Below are positions 18,037 to 25,878 of a DNA stretch of 64,000 bases, one piece after another (position 1 is the stretch's first letter; each line of letters starts with the position of its first letter). The notes beneath the pieces are model-generated. The model had not been told where the DNA came from. It worked only from the letters and a program-made list of their open reading frames with translations, and ran no database searches. The DNA comes from Bryobacterales bacterium (GTDB taxonomy: Bacteria; Acidobacteriota; Terriglobia; Bryobacterales; Bryobacteraceae): assembly GCA_016789905.1 (NCBI GenBank), contig JAEUQC010000147.1, positions 62,001 to 126,000 on the forward strand. Direction: 5' to 3'. The translations under genes were made by a program, and so were the position numbers.

Positions 18037-18387
18037 ATGCGCATCCCGCTCATCTTCTCTGCGCTCGCCCCCCTCGCTCTCCTCGCACAGGATCCGGCCA
18101 CCGTCGATCAGTTCCGCGATCAACTCTCTCGGGTCACTCCCGTTCCCCTCATCGATAGCTCCGACCTTCGCCGCGAAGCCCTCCGCCTTCCTCTCACTGC
18201 CGATCCCCGCACCCCGCTCAGCGATCTCCAATCCGCTCAGACCGCTCTCATTCGCCTCGCCGACGCTCCAACCGTCAAACTCAATACGCCGGCCGGCTTC
18301 GCGCCCATCCTCCTCGAATCCCGCCGCGCACGCGTCAAGCCGGTCCTTGCTCCCAAACCCGAAGCGGCCAAAATCGTCCCCAAATAA
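18037..18387 (+). CDS. Small exported protein of unknown function
   Basis: 116 aa from ATG 18037, chosen because AGGA (18027-18030) lies at proper distance and the frame then opens with a signal peptide (MRIPLIFSALAPLALLAQDP). The mature part is short and rich in Pro, Leu, Ala and Arg, with no Cys and no recognisable domain. It precedes the second TonB receptor by 81 bp on the same strand. Third-position C bias matches neighbouring genes, supporting real coding. No function can be assigned. Confidence 0.6.
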   Translation: MRIPLIFSALAPLALLAQDPATVDQFRDQLSRVTPVPLIDSSDLRREALRLPLTADPRTPLSDLQSAQTALIRLADAPTVKLNTPAGFAPILLESRRARVKPVLAPKPEAAKIVPK

Positions 18388-18438
18388 ATCCTCTCCCAAG
18401 TCGAAATTTGTTCACACCGTACCCCTTTGGCGTTGCGA

Positions 18439-18464
18439 TATACTCTCACCCATTCCAAAGGAGG
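18439..18464 (+). promoter_or_regulatory. Candidate -10 box and strong Shine-Dalgarno before the second TonB receptor
   Basis: TATACT at 18439-18444 matches five of six positions of the sigma-70 -10 box, but no convincing -35 is seen 16-18 bp upstream. AAAGGAGG ending at 18464 is an excellent ribosome-binding site 4 bp before ATG 18469; it is the strongest in the window and fixes that start. Confidence 0.5.
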
Positions 18465-18468
18465 CACC

Positions 18469-21400
18469 ATGCTTCGTACCGTCCTTTTCGCGCTCTTGGC
18501 CCTTAGCGCCATTCACGCCCAGGAAGTCCGCGCCACTATAACCGGCACGGTTTCCGACCCCCAAGGCTCCGTGATCGTCGGCGCCCGTATCCTCGCCCGT
18601 AATCTTGCCAACGGCGCCATCACCGAAGTCTCCACTAACGAAAGCGGACTCTTCGTCGCCCCCTTCCTCCCCATCGGAAAATATGCGGTCACGGCCTCGA
18701 TGACCGGTTTCAAAAGCTCCCTCCGAAACGATGTCGAACTGCGCGTCGGCGACCGTATTCAGCTCAACTTTGCCCTCGAAGTCGGCGCCGCCGCCGAAAC
18801 CATCACCGTCACCGGTGACGCCGCGCTCCTCGATACCGCCAGTTCCTCCAACGGTCAGGTGATCGATTCGGCCAAGGTCAAGGACCTGCCCCTCCTTGGC
18901 CGCAATCCCTTCCTCCTTGCGGCCATTTCAACCGGCGTTCAATACTCGCCCACCCGCGGCTCCCGCTCGAATCGGCCTTTTGACAACGGCGGCATGGATA
19001 GCTTTTCCATCAACGGCGGCCGCCAAACCACGAATGAATTTCTCCTCGATGGTGTACCCGATACCAATACTGAAACCACCTCGCCCTCTAACTTGAGTTT
19101 CGTCCCCAGTCCTGACGCTACCGAAGAGTTCAAAGTCCAAACCAACACCTACGACGCCCAATACGGACGCACCGGCGGCGGTGTCGTCAATGTCTCCCTC
19201 AAGGCCGGCACCAACGATCTCCACGGTGTTCTCTACCACTACCTCCGCAACGATAAACTCAACGCCAACGCCTTTGAAACCAATGCCGCCGGCCTCGGCC
19301 GCAGCGCCTTCCGCTGGAATCAGCCCGGCGTCGTCTTCCATGGTCCCGTTGTTCTTCCCAAAATCTACAACGGCAAGGACAAAACGTTCTTCATGTTCTC
19401 CTGGGAAAAAATCAAGTCCTCCATCCCGCTCCCCCAGAACTACACCGTCCCCACGCTCGAACAGCGCAGCGGCGACTTCTCCCGCACCGTGCAGGCCAAC
19501 GGCCAGCCCATTCTCGTCTACGATCCAGCTACCACCCGGGCCGAAGGCGCCAACTTCACCCGCACCCCGTTCCCCGGCAACCGCATCCCGTCGAATCGTT
19601 TTGATCCCGTTGCCGCCAATCTCCTCAAGTTCATCCCAACGCCCAATCAGGCCGGCAACGCGCAGGGCTTTTTCAACATGATCTCCAGCCCCAATAGCGT
19701 CTCCGACGAATACGACCAGTTCGCCACCCGCATCGATCAGCAACTCACCAGCAAGCACCGCTTCTTCTCTCGCTACGTCCGCGGCAATCGCCACGAAACC
19801 AACTCTTTCGCCGGTTTCGAAAAGGCCGCCTCGCCCTGGTATCAACACTGGCGCATCAATCAGGGCGGCAACTTCGACCTCACTTCCACCCTCGGCCCCA
19901 CACTCGTCTCCAGCTTCCGCATGGGCTACATTCGCCACCAGTTCGCCATCCAGCAATACGGCGAGGGCTTCGATCCGGCAACGCTCGGGTTTCCAGCCTC
20001 TGCCACCAGCGGCCTCCCTCGCAAATTCTTCCCTCGTATCGACTACACCGACTACACCGCCTTCGGCCCCCAACGCTCCACCGGCAGCGAATTCACCTTC
20101 TCCGATACCTGGTCAATCGCCGAAACGCTCTCCAAGGTTTACCGCAACCACTCCTTTAAGTTCGGCTTTGAGGGCCGCCAGATGTTCAACAACCAGGACC
20201 GGCCCACCTCCTCCTTTGCCCGCTTCAATTTCCGGCGTAACTTTACCCAGCGCGACCCGCTTCGCGGCGACGCCGCCAGCGGCAACGCCTTCGCCTCGCT
20301 CCTTCTCGGCACCGCCGAATCCGGCGAAGGTGTCCGCCAGCCGGCCCTCGCCTATGGCAATCGCTACTACGTCCTCTTCTTTCAGGACGATTGGAAAATC
20401 AGCAACAAACTCACCATGAACCTCGGCCTCCGTTGGGATTACGAAACGCCTCAAACCGAGCGTTTTGACCAGCAAAACCGCGGCTTTGATGCCACCGCGG
20501 CCTCCCCGCTGCAGGTCCCCGGCATGAACCTCAAGGGCGGTCTGCTCTTCACCGATTCCTCCAACCGCACTCCCTTCACCGCCGACAGGAACAACTTTCA
20601 GCCACGCATCGGCGCCGCTTACCAGTTTGCCCCCAAGACCGTCTTCCGCGGCGGCTATGGCATCTCCTACCTGCCGACTTTCGATACTGGCTTCAACAAC
20701 GGCTTCGCCATCACCACCGCTATGGTCACCTCCACCGATGGCGGCTTGAACCCAGCCAATACGCTTCGAAACCCCTTCCCCGACGGCTACCTCAGCCCCG
20801 TCGGCCGTTCGCTAGGGCTCGGCACACTCCTCGGCCAGGGCTACTCTTTCGGCTATCAAAACCGCGAGATTCCCTTCGTCCACCAGTTCTCCGCCGGAAT
20901 TCAGCATGAACTTCCCGGCCGCATCCTCGTTGACGCTTCGTATTCCGGTTCCCGCACCCGTTCGCTCCAAACCGCCAAAGGCATCAACGAAATTTCCGCC
21001 GCCGATCTGGCCCAAGGCAACGCGCTGCTCACCCAAGTGCCTAACCCCTTAGCCGGCCGCTTGCCAGGCTCCGCCTTCAACGGCGCAACCGTTCCTCGCC
21101 AGCAATTACTCCGTCCCTTCCCGCAATTCGCCGGCATCACCGAGGATCGGCGCACCATCGGCTGGGCCAACTACAACTCGCTTCAATTACGCGTTGAAAA
21201 GCGTATGAGCAACGGTGTCCACATGCTCATGAGCTATACCCTTGGCAAGTCCATTGAGGCCGTCGCGTATCTCAATGCGCAGGAGAGCTTCGGCCAGTTG
21301 GCCAGCGTGCTCACCGCCGTGGACGCGCCGCAGCGCGCGGTTTTCAGCGGTGGTTGGGATCTGCCATTTTTCAAGAACGGCCGCGGCCTTGGCCGCCAGG

Positions 21401-21879
21401 TTCTGGGCGGCTGGCAGATGTCCGGCATCATGACCATTCAGTCCGGCGTTCCAATCGGTGCGCCGGGTGGTGTCTACTCCACTGGTCTCGATCCTAAGAT
21501 TGAAGACAGCCAGCGAACCCGTGCCCGCTGGTTCAATACCTGCACGGTGAACCTCACCGGCGCTCGTCAGAACTGCGCCAGTGCCTCTGAACCGGTTGCA
21601 TTCACGGTGCAGCCCCCGTTCACACTCCGCACCCTATCGACCCGATTTCCCAACATCCGCGACCTGCGCCCCTTGAACCTGGACCTGTCCATTTTCAAGC
21701 GTTTCATCGTCACGGAGCGCATGAACGTCGAATTCCGTGCCGAGTCGTTCAATCTGACCAACACTCCTTGGTTCGGCGCCCCGAACCTTACTGTTGGCGG
21801 CGCGGCCTTCGGCACGGTAACCCCGGCCCAGGCCAACGACCCCCGCAACATCCAATTCGCCCTCCGCCTCACCTTCTAA
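18469..21879 (+). CDS. TonB-dependent receptor with N-terminal carboxypeptidase-regulatory domain
   Basis: 1136 aa; the start is fixed by a near-perfect Shine-Dalgarno. Signal peptide MLRTVLFALLALSAIHAQ, then a carboxypeptidase-regulatory sandwich (ATITGTVSDPQGSVIVGARI to about residue 105), plug landmarks (DLPLLGRNPFLLAAISTGVQ, GGRQTTNEFLLDGVPDTN, EFKVQTNTYDAQYGRTGG) and a long barrel ending NIQFALRLTF with the terminal Phe of outer-membrane proteins. It is closer to the partial receptor at the right edge than to the one at 3939-7334, judging by the plug motifs. The substrate is unknown. Its stop codon is embedded in a perfect 16-bp palindrome (21878-21912) that can act as terminator. Confidence 0.92.
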   Translation: MLRTVLFALLALSAIHAQEVRATITGTVSDPQGSVIVGARILARNLANGAITEVSTNESGLFVAPFLPIGKYAVTASMTGFKSSLRNDVELRVGDRIQLNFALEVGAAAETITVTGDAALLDTASSSNGQVIDSAKVKDLPLLGRNPFLLAAISTGVQYSPTRGSRSNRPFDNGGMDSFSINGGRQTTNEFLLDGVPDTNTETTSPSNLSFVPSPDATEEFKVQTNTYDAQYGRTGGGVVNVSLKAGTNDLHGVLYHYLRNDKLNANAFETNAAGLGRSAFRWNQPGVVFHGPVVLPKIYNGKDKTFFMFSWEKIKSSIPLPQNYTVPTLEQRSGDFSRTVQANGQPILVYDPATTRAEGANFTRTPFPGNRIPSNRFDPVAANLLKFIPTPNQAGNAQGFFNMISSPNSVSDEYDQFATRIDQQLTSKHRFFSRYVRGNRHETNSFAGFEKAASPWYQHWRINQGGNFDLTSTLGPTLVSSFRMGYIRHQFAIQQYGEGFDPATLGFPASATSGLPRKFFPRIDYTDYTAFGPQRSTGSEFTFSDTWSIAETLSKVYRNHSFKFGFEGRQMFNNQDRPTSSFARFNFRRNFTQRDPLRGDAASGNAFASLLLGTAESGEGVRQPALAYGNRYYVLFFQDDWKISNKLTMNLGLRWDYETPQTERFDQQNRGFDATAASPLQVPGMNLKGGLLFTDSSNRTPFTADRNNFQPRIGAAYQFAPKTVFRGGYGISYLPTFDTGFNNGFAITTAMVTSTDGGLNPANTLRNPFPDGYLSPVGRSLGLGTLLGQGYSFGYQNREIPFVHQFSAGIQHELPGRILVDASYSGSRTRSLQTAKGINEISAADLAQGNALLTQVPNPLAGRLPGSAFNGATVPRQQLLRPFPQFAGITEDRRTIGWANYNSLQLRVEKRMSNGVHMLMSYTLGKSIEAVAYLNAQESFGQLASVLTAVDAPQRAVFSGGWDLPFFKNGRGLGRQVLGGWQMSGIMTIQSGVPIGAPGGVYSTGLDPKIEDSQRTRARWFNTCTVNLTGARQNCASASEPVAFTVQPPFTLRTLSTRFPNIRDLRPLNLDLSIFKRFIVTERMNVEFRAESFNLTNTPWFGAPNLTVGGAAFGTVTPAQANDPRNIQFALRLTF

Positions 21880-21912
21880 CATTAAATTGGTGCCAAGCAC
21901 CAATTTAATGTT
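21878..21912. repeat. Palindromic repeat copy 1 (terminator-like), overlapping the receptor stop
   Basis: A perfect 16-bp inverted repeat (21878-21893 against 21897-21912) with a 3-base loop. The core reads AAATTGGTGC / GCACCAATTT. It begins in the last two bases of the TonB receptor stop codon. The same core recurs at 22064-22094 and 27728-27754. No long T tract follows, but the AT-rich outer stem would allow it to work as a terminator on either strand. Confidence 0.8.
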
Positions 21913-22042
21913 AGCGGAGGGCTTTCGAACGCGGCGAACAATCGCCGCTGCCAATTCTAGGTGTAATCGTCTGGCTCCCGAGGCCATTCTTCGCAATTGC
22001 CTACATTTCCTTCGTTAACCTTGCCCCGCCCTTCCGCCTTTA
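21897..22042. repeat. Degenerate duplicate of the leader and first codons of the Lgt-like gene
   Basis: This stretch aligns by eye with 22081-22227: both start at the right arm of the palindrome, share blocks such as GGCTCCC-AGGCCATTC and TTGCCCCGC, and keep the same spacing with one or two single-base gaps (roughly 70% identical). The ATG that opens the Lgt-like gene at 22182 corresponds to ATT in this copy, so it is not coding. Together with the two palindromes it fills the 302-base gap between the receptor and the Lgt-like gene. It is either a decayed tandem duplication or two copies of a repeated element. Confidence 0.7.
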
Positions 22043-22063
22043 CCTCTCCCTCCGCCTCCCCAA

Positions 22064-22094
22064 CATTAAATTGGTGCCTGGCACCAATTTAATG
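22064..22094. repeat. Palindromic repeat copy 2
   Basis: A 14-bp inverted repeat (22064-22077 with 22081-22094) around the loop CTG. It shares the core of copy 1 and stands about 88 bp upstream of the Lgt-like gene, so it heads the second unit of the local duplication. Confidence 0.8.
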
Positions 22095-22181
22095 CTGGGT
22101 CCGGGTTTCCGAAAGCGGCGCACTATCGGTTGCCGTCAAACCTCGATGTAATGTTTTGGCTCCCAGGGCCATTCCTTATCA

Positions 22182-22889
22182 ATGGCCCGCATACCCTACG
22201 TCGAGGTTGCCCCGCTCTTCGGCGTGAACATCCATTCCCTCTGCATCGCCGCGGCCGTTCTCCTGGGTCATTTCCTCATGGTCTGGAGCGCCGGCGCGCA
22301 ACGTCACCTCGCCCCCGGGTTCAGCGCCGCCCTCGTTTTCGGCGCCGCCTTCGGTGGCCACTGGCTCTACCTCTTCCTCCGCCCCGAACTCCTCCGACAC
22401 CACCCCGTCCTGCTTATCATTCCCACCGCCGGCGCCTCCACACTCGGCGCTCTGTTTGGCGCCGTCATCGCCGCTTCACTCCACCTTCGCCACTCGTGTC
22501 AACCCATCCGTATCGCCCTTTTCAACTCCGCCGCCTGGGCCTTTCCCTTCGCCTGGGTCCTCGCCCGCCTCGGCTGCTTCCTCGCGCACGACCAGGCTGC
22601 CCTCCCCTACACTGGCTGGCTCGCCGTTGACTACCCCACCGGCCCCCGCCACGACCTCGCCCTGTACGAAATGCTCTACGCCGCCATCCTCGCCGCCGTA
22701 TTCTTTCTCGCCCGCCATCGCCAATGGCCCTTCGCCGCAATTCTCCTCTGTTCCTATGGCGCCCTCCGCGCCCTCATCCATCCGCTGCGCCTTGCGCTGC
22801 ACACCGTCGACATTGTAGGCGCAACGCTCGTCTTCGCCGCCGGCCTCGCCTGGCTCCTCGTGCTCTCTCCACGGAATCAACCTTCATGA
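22182..22889 (+). CDS. Prolipoprotein diacylglyceryl transferase (Lgt)-like membrane protein
   Basis: 235 aa with about seven hydrophobic segments. Lgt landmarks are recognisable but altered: FGAAFGGHWLYLFLRP corresponds to the GGRLGY region; VLARLGCFLAHDQ to the GRIGNFINGE signature (Arg kept); RHDLALYEMLYA to the HPTQLYE segment; and YGALRALIHPLR to the YGxxRFxxEfxR helix with the Glu replaced by His. The HGG loop is not seen. Lgt transfers diacylglycerol to the lipobox Cys of lipoproteins in the inner membrane; this looks like a divergent paralogue. The stop overlaps the start of a predicted lipoprotein gene (ATGA at 22886-22889), suggesting a dedicated pair. The upstream Shine-Dalgarno is weak. 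Confidence 0.72.
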   Translation: MARIPYVEVAPLFGVNIHSLCIAAAVLLGHFLMVWSAGAQRHLAPGFSAALVFGAAFGGHWLYLFLRPELLRHHPVLLIIPTAGASTLGALFGAVIAASLHLRHSCQPIRIALFNSAAWAFPFAWVLARLGCFLAHDQAALPYTGWLAVDYPTGPRHDLALYEMLYAAILAAVFFLARHRQWPFAAILLCSYGALRALIHPLRLALHTVDIVGATLVFAAGLAWLLVLSPRNQPS

Positions 22890-25834
22890 ATCGCAACTTC
22901 CACCACGCCTCCGTCCTCGCCCTCGTTGCCGGAATCCTCGTCTCCGGCCTCGGCTGCGAGGACCAGAATTTCAAAGATATTTGGATCGGTTGCTGGTCCG
23001 GACTCTCCTCCCATTCGCCCGCCACAGGCCCCGCCCCCTACGTCCCTGGCGGCGCCCGGCTGCTGCTCGAAGCCAACCTCGGCCAAAGCGACCCGCGCTA
23101 TCCCTTCCTCGGCCGTGGCGATGGATACTTCCTCTTCCTGAACAATCGGGAGACCGTCCTCGATCTCGGTCCCCGCCAAATCCGCCTTCGTCTGGACGGC
23201 GCCAATCCTGGCGCGCCCGCCACCTCCGGGGACCCTTTCCAGCGAACCCACTACCTTCTCGGCAACAATCCCCATCACTGGATCCATAACATCCCCGTCT
23301 ATGACGAAGTCGGTTTCAACGGTGTCTATCCCGGCGTCGACCTGGTCTTTTATTCCAGGGAAGGCAAACTCGAACACGACTTCCGCCTCGCGCCCGGCGC
23401 TGACCCAAGCCGCATCCGCTGGGCGCTCGAAGGCGTGGACCATATCATCCCCGATGGCGATGGCCTTCTCCTCCATGCCGGTGACCTCAAGATTCGGTGG
23501 GACGCGCCGGTGGCCTTCCAGGGCGACCGCTCGGTCCCAGCCGCTTACAAGCTCGACAACGGCTCCATCCGCTTCATTCTTGGTGATTACGATCACACCA
23601 GACCCCTTACAATTGACCCTGTCATCCGCTACATCACCTACCTCGGCAGGCGGGGCGGGGAACTCGCCGGCCGCTCCGCCGTCGATGCCCAGGGCAATGT
23701 CTATCTCACCGGCGCCTCCACCGACGCTGAGTACCCCTCTACGCCCGGCGCCGCCGCGCTCAATCCCCTCGGCTTTAGCAAGTCCAACATCGTCATCACG
23801 AAAATGGACGCCACTGGCTCCCGTCCGGTCTACTCCACCTACATCGGTGGCGTCGGCTCTGAACTCGCCACCGGCGTCGCGCTCGATTCATCGGGCGCGC
23901 TCTATGTCACCGGTGTTACCGATAGTGCTGACTTTCCCGTCACACCAGGTGCCTTTCAAACCAAGCCAGCCGCGCCTCCCGCCGGGAATAAGGACCTCGC
24001 CAACTGCTTCGTCGCCAAGCTGAATCCCGCTGGATCTTCTCTCGTTTACTCCACCTTCCTTAGCGGCGCCTCCCGCGATGGCTGCACCGCCATCGCCGTT
24101 GATCGCGCTGGCTCCGCCGTTGTTATCGGCGCCAGCGTCTCCACCGATTTCCCCACCACCCCGGATGCTCCCCAATCGCGCTATCGCCTCGGCCAGGGCG
24201 ACCCTAGCTACGACGCCATCGTGGCCAAATTGAACCCCGGCGGCTCCGCCCTCGTGTTTTCCACCTTCATCGGCGGCAACGGCAACGATAGCGCCCACGG
24301 CGTCGCAGTCGACAGCGCCGATAACATCTATGTTACTGGTGTCACTAATTCCGGAAACACCTTTCCGGTCACGGACGCGGCTCTGGACCGCACTTACAAC
24401 GGCCAGGGCGGCAGCCCTGATTTTTATAACATTGGCGACGCCTTTCTGCTCAAGCTAAACCCGCTTGGCACCCAGGTGGTCTATAGCACTTTGCTCGGCG
24501 GCAGCCGCGATGATTCCGCCTTCGGCGTCGCCGTTGATCAGCAGGGTAATGCCTATGTAACCGGCAACACGCTCTCGCTCGACTTCCCCGTCACCGCCGG
24601 CGCCTTCCAACGCAATTGGGCCGGTGCCGGCGGCCAGCCCTATCTCCCCGCGGGCGATGTCTTCCTCACCAAGGTTAACCCCGCTGGCTCTGCCATTGTC
24701 TACAGCACGCTCCTCGGCGGCGCGCTCGATGACCGCGCCGTCAGCATCGCCCTCGGCGCCGATAACTCTGCTCACCTTGTCGGCCATACCCTGTCCACAA
24801 ACTTCCCCTTAACCAGCGACGCCGCCCAAAACCTGTTGAAAAGCACCACCCCAGCCAATCCGCGCGCCACCGGCGACGGCTTCTACGCCCACATCGACCC
24901 CACTGGCGCTCGCCTTCTCTACGCCAGTTACCTCGGCGGCGCCAATAGTGATTGGCTCACCGGCGTCGGGCTTGATGCCTCCGGCGCCGTGGTCGTCACC
25001 GGCACTACGTCATCACCCGATATCGCCACTACTGCCGGTGCCTACCAGCGTTCCTACTTCGGTGCCCCGGACAACTTCCTTCCCATGGGCGATCTCCTCA
25101 TCTCCCGCTTCGGTGATGCGCCGGCCGTCTCCGTCTCCGCCGTCGTCAACGCCGCCAGCTATGACGCCGCCTCCGTAAGTCCCGGCCTGATCGTCACGCT
25201 CGGCGGCGCTGGCCTTGGGCCGGAGACGCTCGCTGGCCCGATCGTCCAGAACGGTGTTTTCTCCACTCGGGTCGCCGGCGTCCGCGTGCTTTTCGACGGC
25301 GTGCCCGCTCCCATCCTTTATGCCTCTTCCCGCCAGACCTCCGCCGTCGCGCCATTCGCCCTTGCCAGCCGCTCCACAACTCAGGTCGTCGTCGAATACC
25401 TCGGCACCCGGTCCGCGCCGCTCACCGTTGCCGTTACGCCAACCGCTCCTGGGCTCTTCTCCGCCAACTCCACCGGTGCCGGCCAGGCGGCGGCCCTGAA
25501 CCAGGACGGCTCCTATAACTCCCGAACGAACCCTGCCGCAGCGGGTTCAGTGGTGGTCCTTTTTGGCACCGGCCAGGGCGCCGGAACGCCAGAATCGGCC
25601 GACGGAGTGGTGACAAATGCACCTTTTAGCGTGCCAAATGCACCGTTTTTTGCGCAAATTGGGGGTAAAAATGCACCTATTTTGTACATTGGAGCGGCTC
25701 CTGGACTCATTGCCGGCCTCCTCCAGGTCAACCTGCAGGTCCCCGATGGCCTCCCCGCCGGCGATCACGCGGTCCGGATCGAAGCCCTCGGCCGAGCCAG
25801 CCAATCCGCTCTAACCCTCGTCATCCGCCCCTAA
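22886..25834 (+). CDS. SBBP-repeat beta-propeller lipoprotein with Solibacter-type C-terminal domain
   Basis: ATG 22886 gives 982 aa. The N-terminus (SVLALVAGILVSGLGCEDQN) ends in a sequence that fits the lipobox rule, with lipidated Cys24. Residues about 55-255 form the N-terminal module usual before SBBP repeats (LLLEANLGQSDPRY, FNGVYPGVDLVFYSREG, RPLTIDPVIRYITYLG). Then come repeated units of about 60 residues with VVYSTLLGG, DSSGALYVTG and DFPVTPGAFQ, the SBBP blades, up to about residue 745. The C-terminal 230 residues (SAVVNAASYDAASVSPGLIV onward) are the TIGR03437-like domain also present in the nuclease at 8612-11188. Probably a surface-exposed binding or adhesion protein. It is translationally coupled to the Lgt-like gene. 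The AT-rich patch at 25615-25677 has unusual codons. Confidence 0.85.
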   Translation: MNRNFHHASVLALVAGILVSGLGCEDQNFKDIWIGCWSGLSSHSPATGPAPYVPGGARLLLEANLGQSDPRYPFLGRGDGYFLFLNNRETVLDLGPRQIRLRLDGANPGAPATSGDPFQRTHYLLGNNPHHWIHNIPVYDEVGFNGVYPGVDLVFYSREGKLEHDFRLAPGADPSRIRWALEGVDHIIPDGDGLLLHAGDLKIRWDAPVAFQGDRSVPAAYKLDNGSIRFILGDYDHTRPLTIDPVIRYITYLGRRGGELAGRSAVDAQGNVYLTGASTDAEYPSTPGAAALNPLGFSKSNIVITKMDATGSRPVYSTYIGGVGSELATGVALDSSGALYVTGVTDSADFPVTPGAFQTKPAAPPAGNKDLANCFVAKLNPAGSSLVYSTFLSGASRDGCTAIAVDRAGSAVVIGASVSTDFPTTPDAPQSRYRLGQGDPSYDAIVAKLNPGGSALVFSTFIGGNGNDSAHGVAVDSADNIYVTGVTNSGNTFPVTDAALDRTYNGQGGSPDFYNIGDAFLLKLNPLGTQVVYSTLLGGSRDDSAFGVAVDQQGNAYVTGNTLSLDFPVTAGAFQRNWAGAGGQPYLPAGDVFLTKVNPAGSAIVYSTLLGGALDDRAVSIALGADNSAHLVGHTLSTNFPLTSDAAQNLLKSTTPANPRATGDGFYAHIDPTGARLLYASYLGGANSDWLTGVGLDASGAVVVTGTTSSPDIATTAGAYQRSYFGAPDNFLPMGDLLISRFGDAPAVSVSAVVNAASYDAASVSPGLIVTLGGAGLGPETLAGPIVQNGVFSTRVAGVRVLFDGVPAPILYASSRQTSAVAPFALASRSTTQVVVEYLGTRSAPLTVAVTPTAPGLFSANSTGAGQAAALNQDGSYNSRTNPAAAGSVVVLFGTGQGAGTPESADGVVTNAPFSVPNAPFFAQIGGKNAPILYIGAAPGLIAGLLQVNLQVPDGLPAGDHAVRIEALGRASQSALTLVIRP

Positions 25835-25878
25835 CCCAGGCCGGCGCCCATCAGGAATCCGGTAAAATGGGAGGTTTC

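Noticed and set aside
23650..25130. Repeated segments in the SBBP gene as a possible DNA repeat array
   Set aside because: The repeats are protein-level beta-propeller blades with divergent DNA, not a nucleotide repeat.
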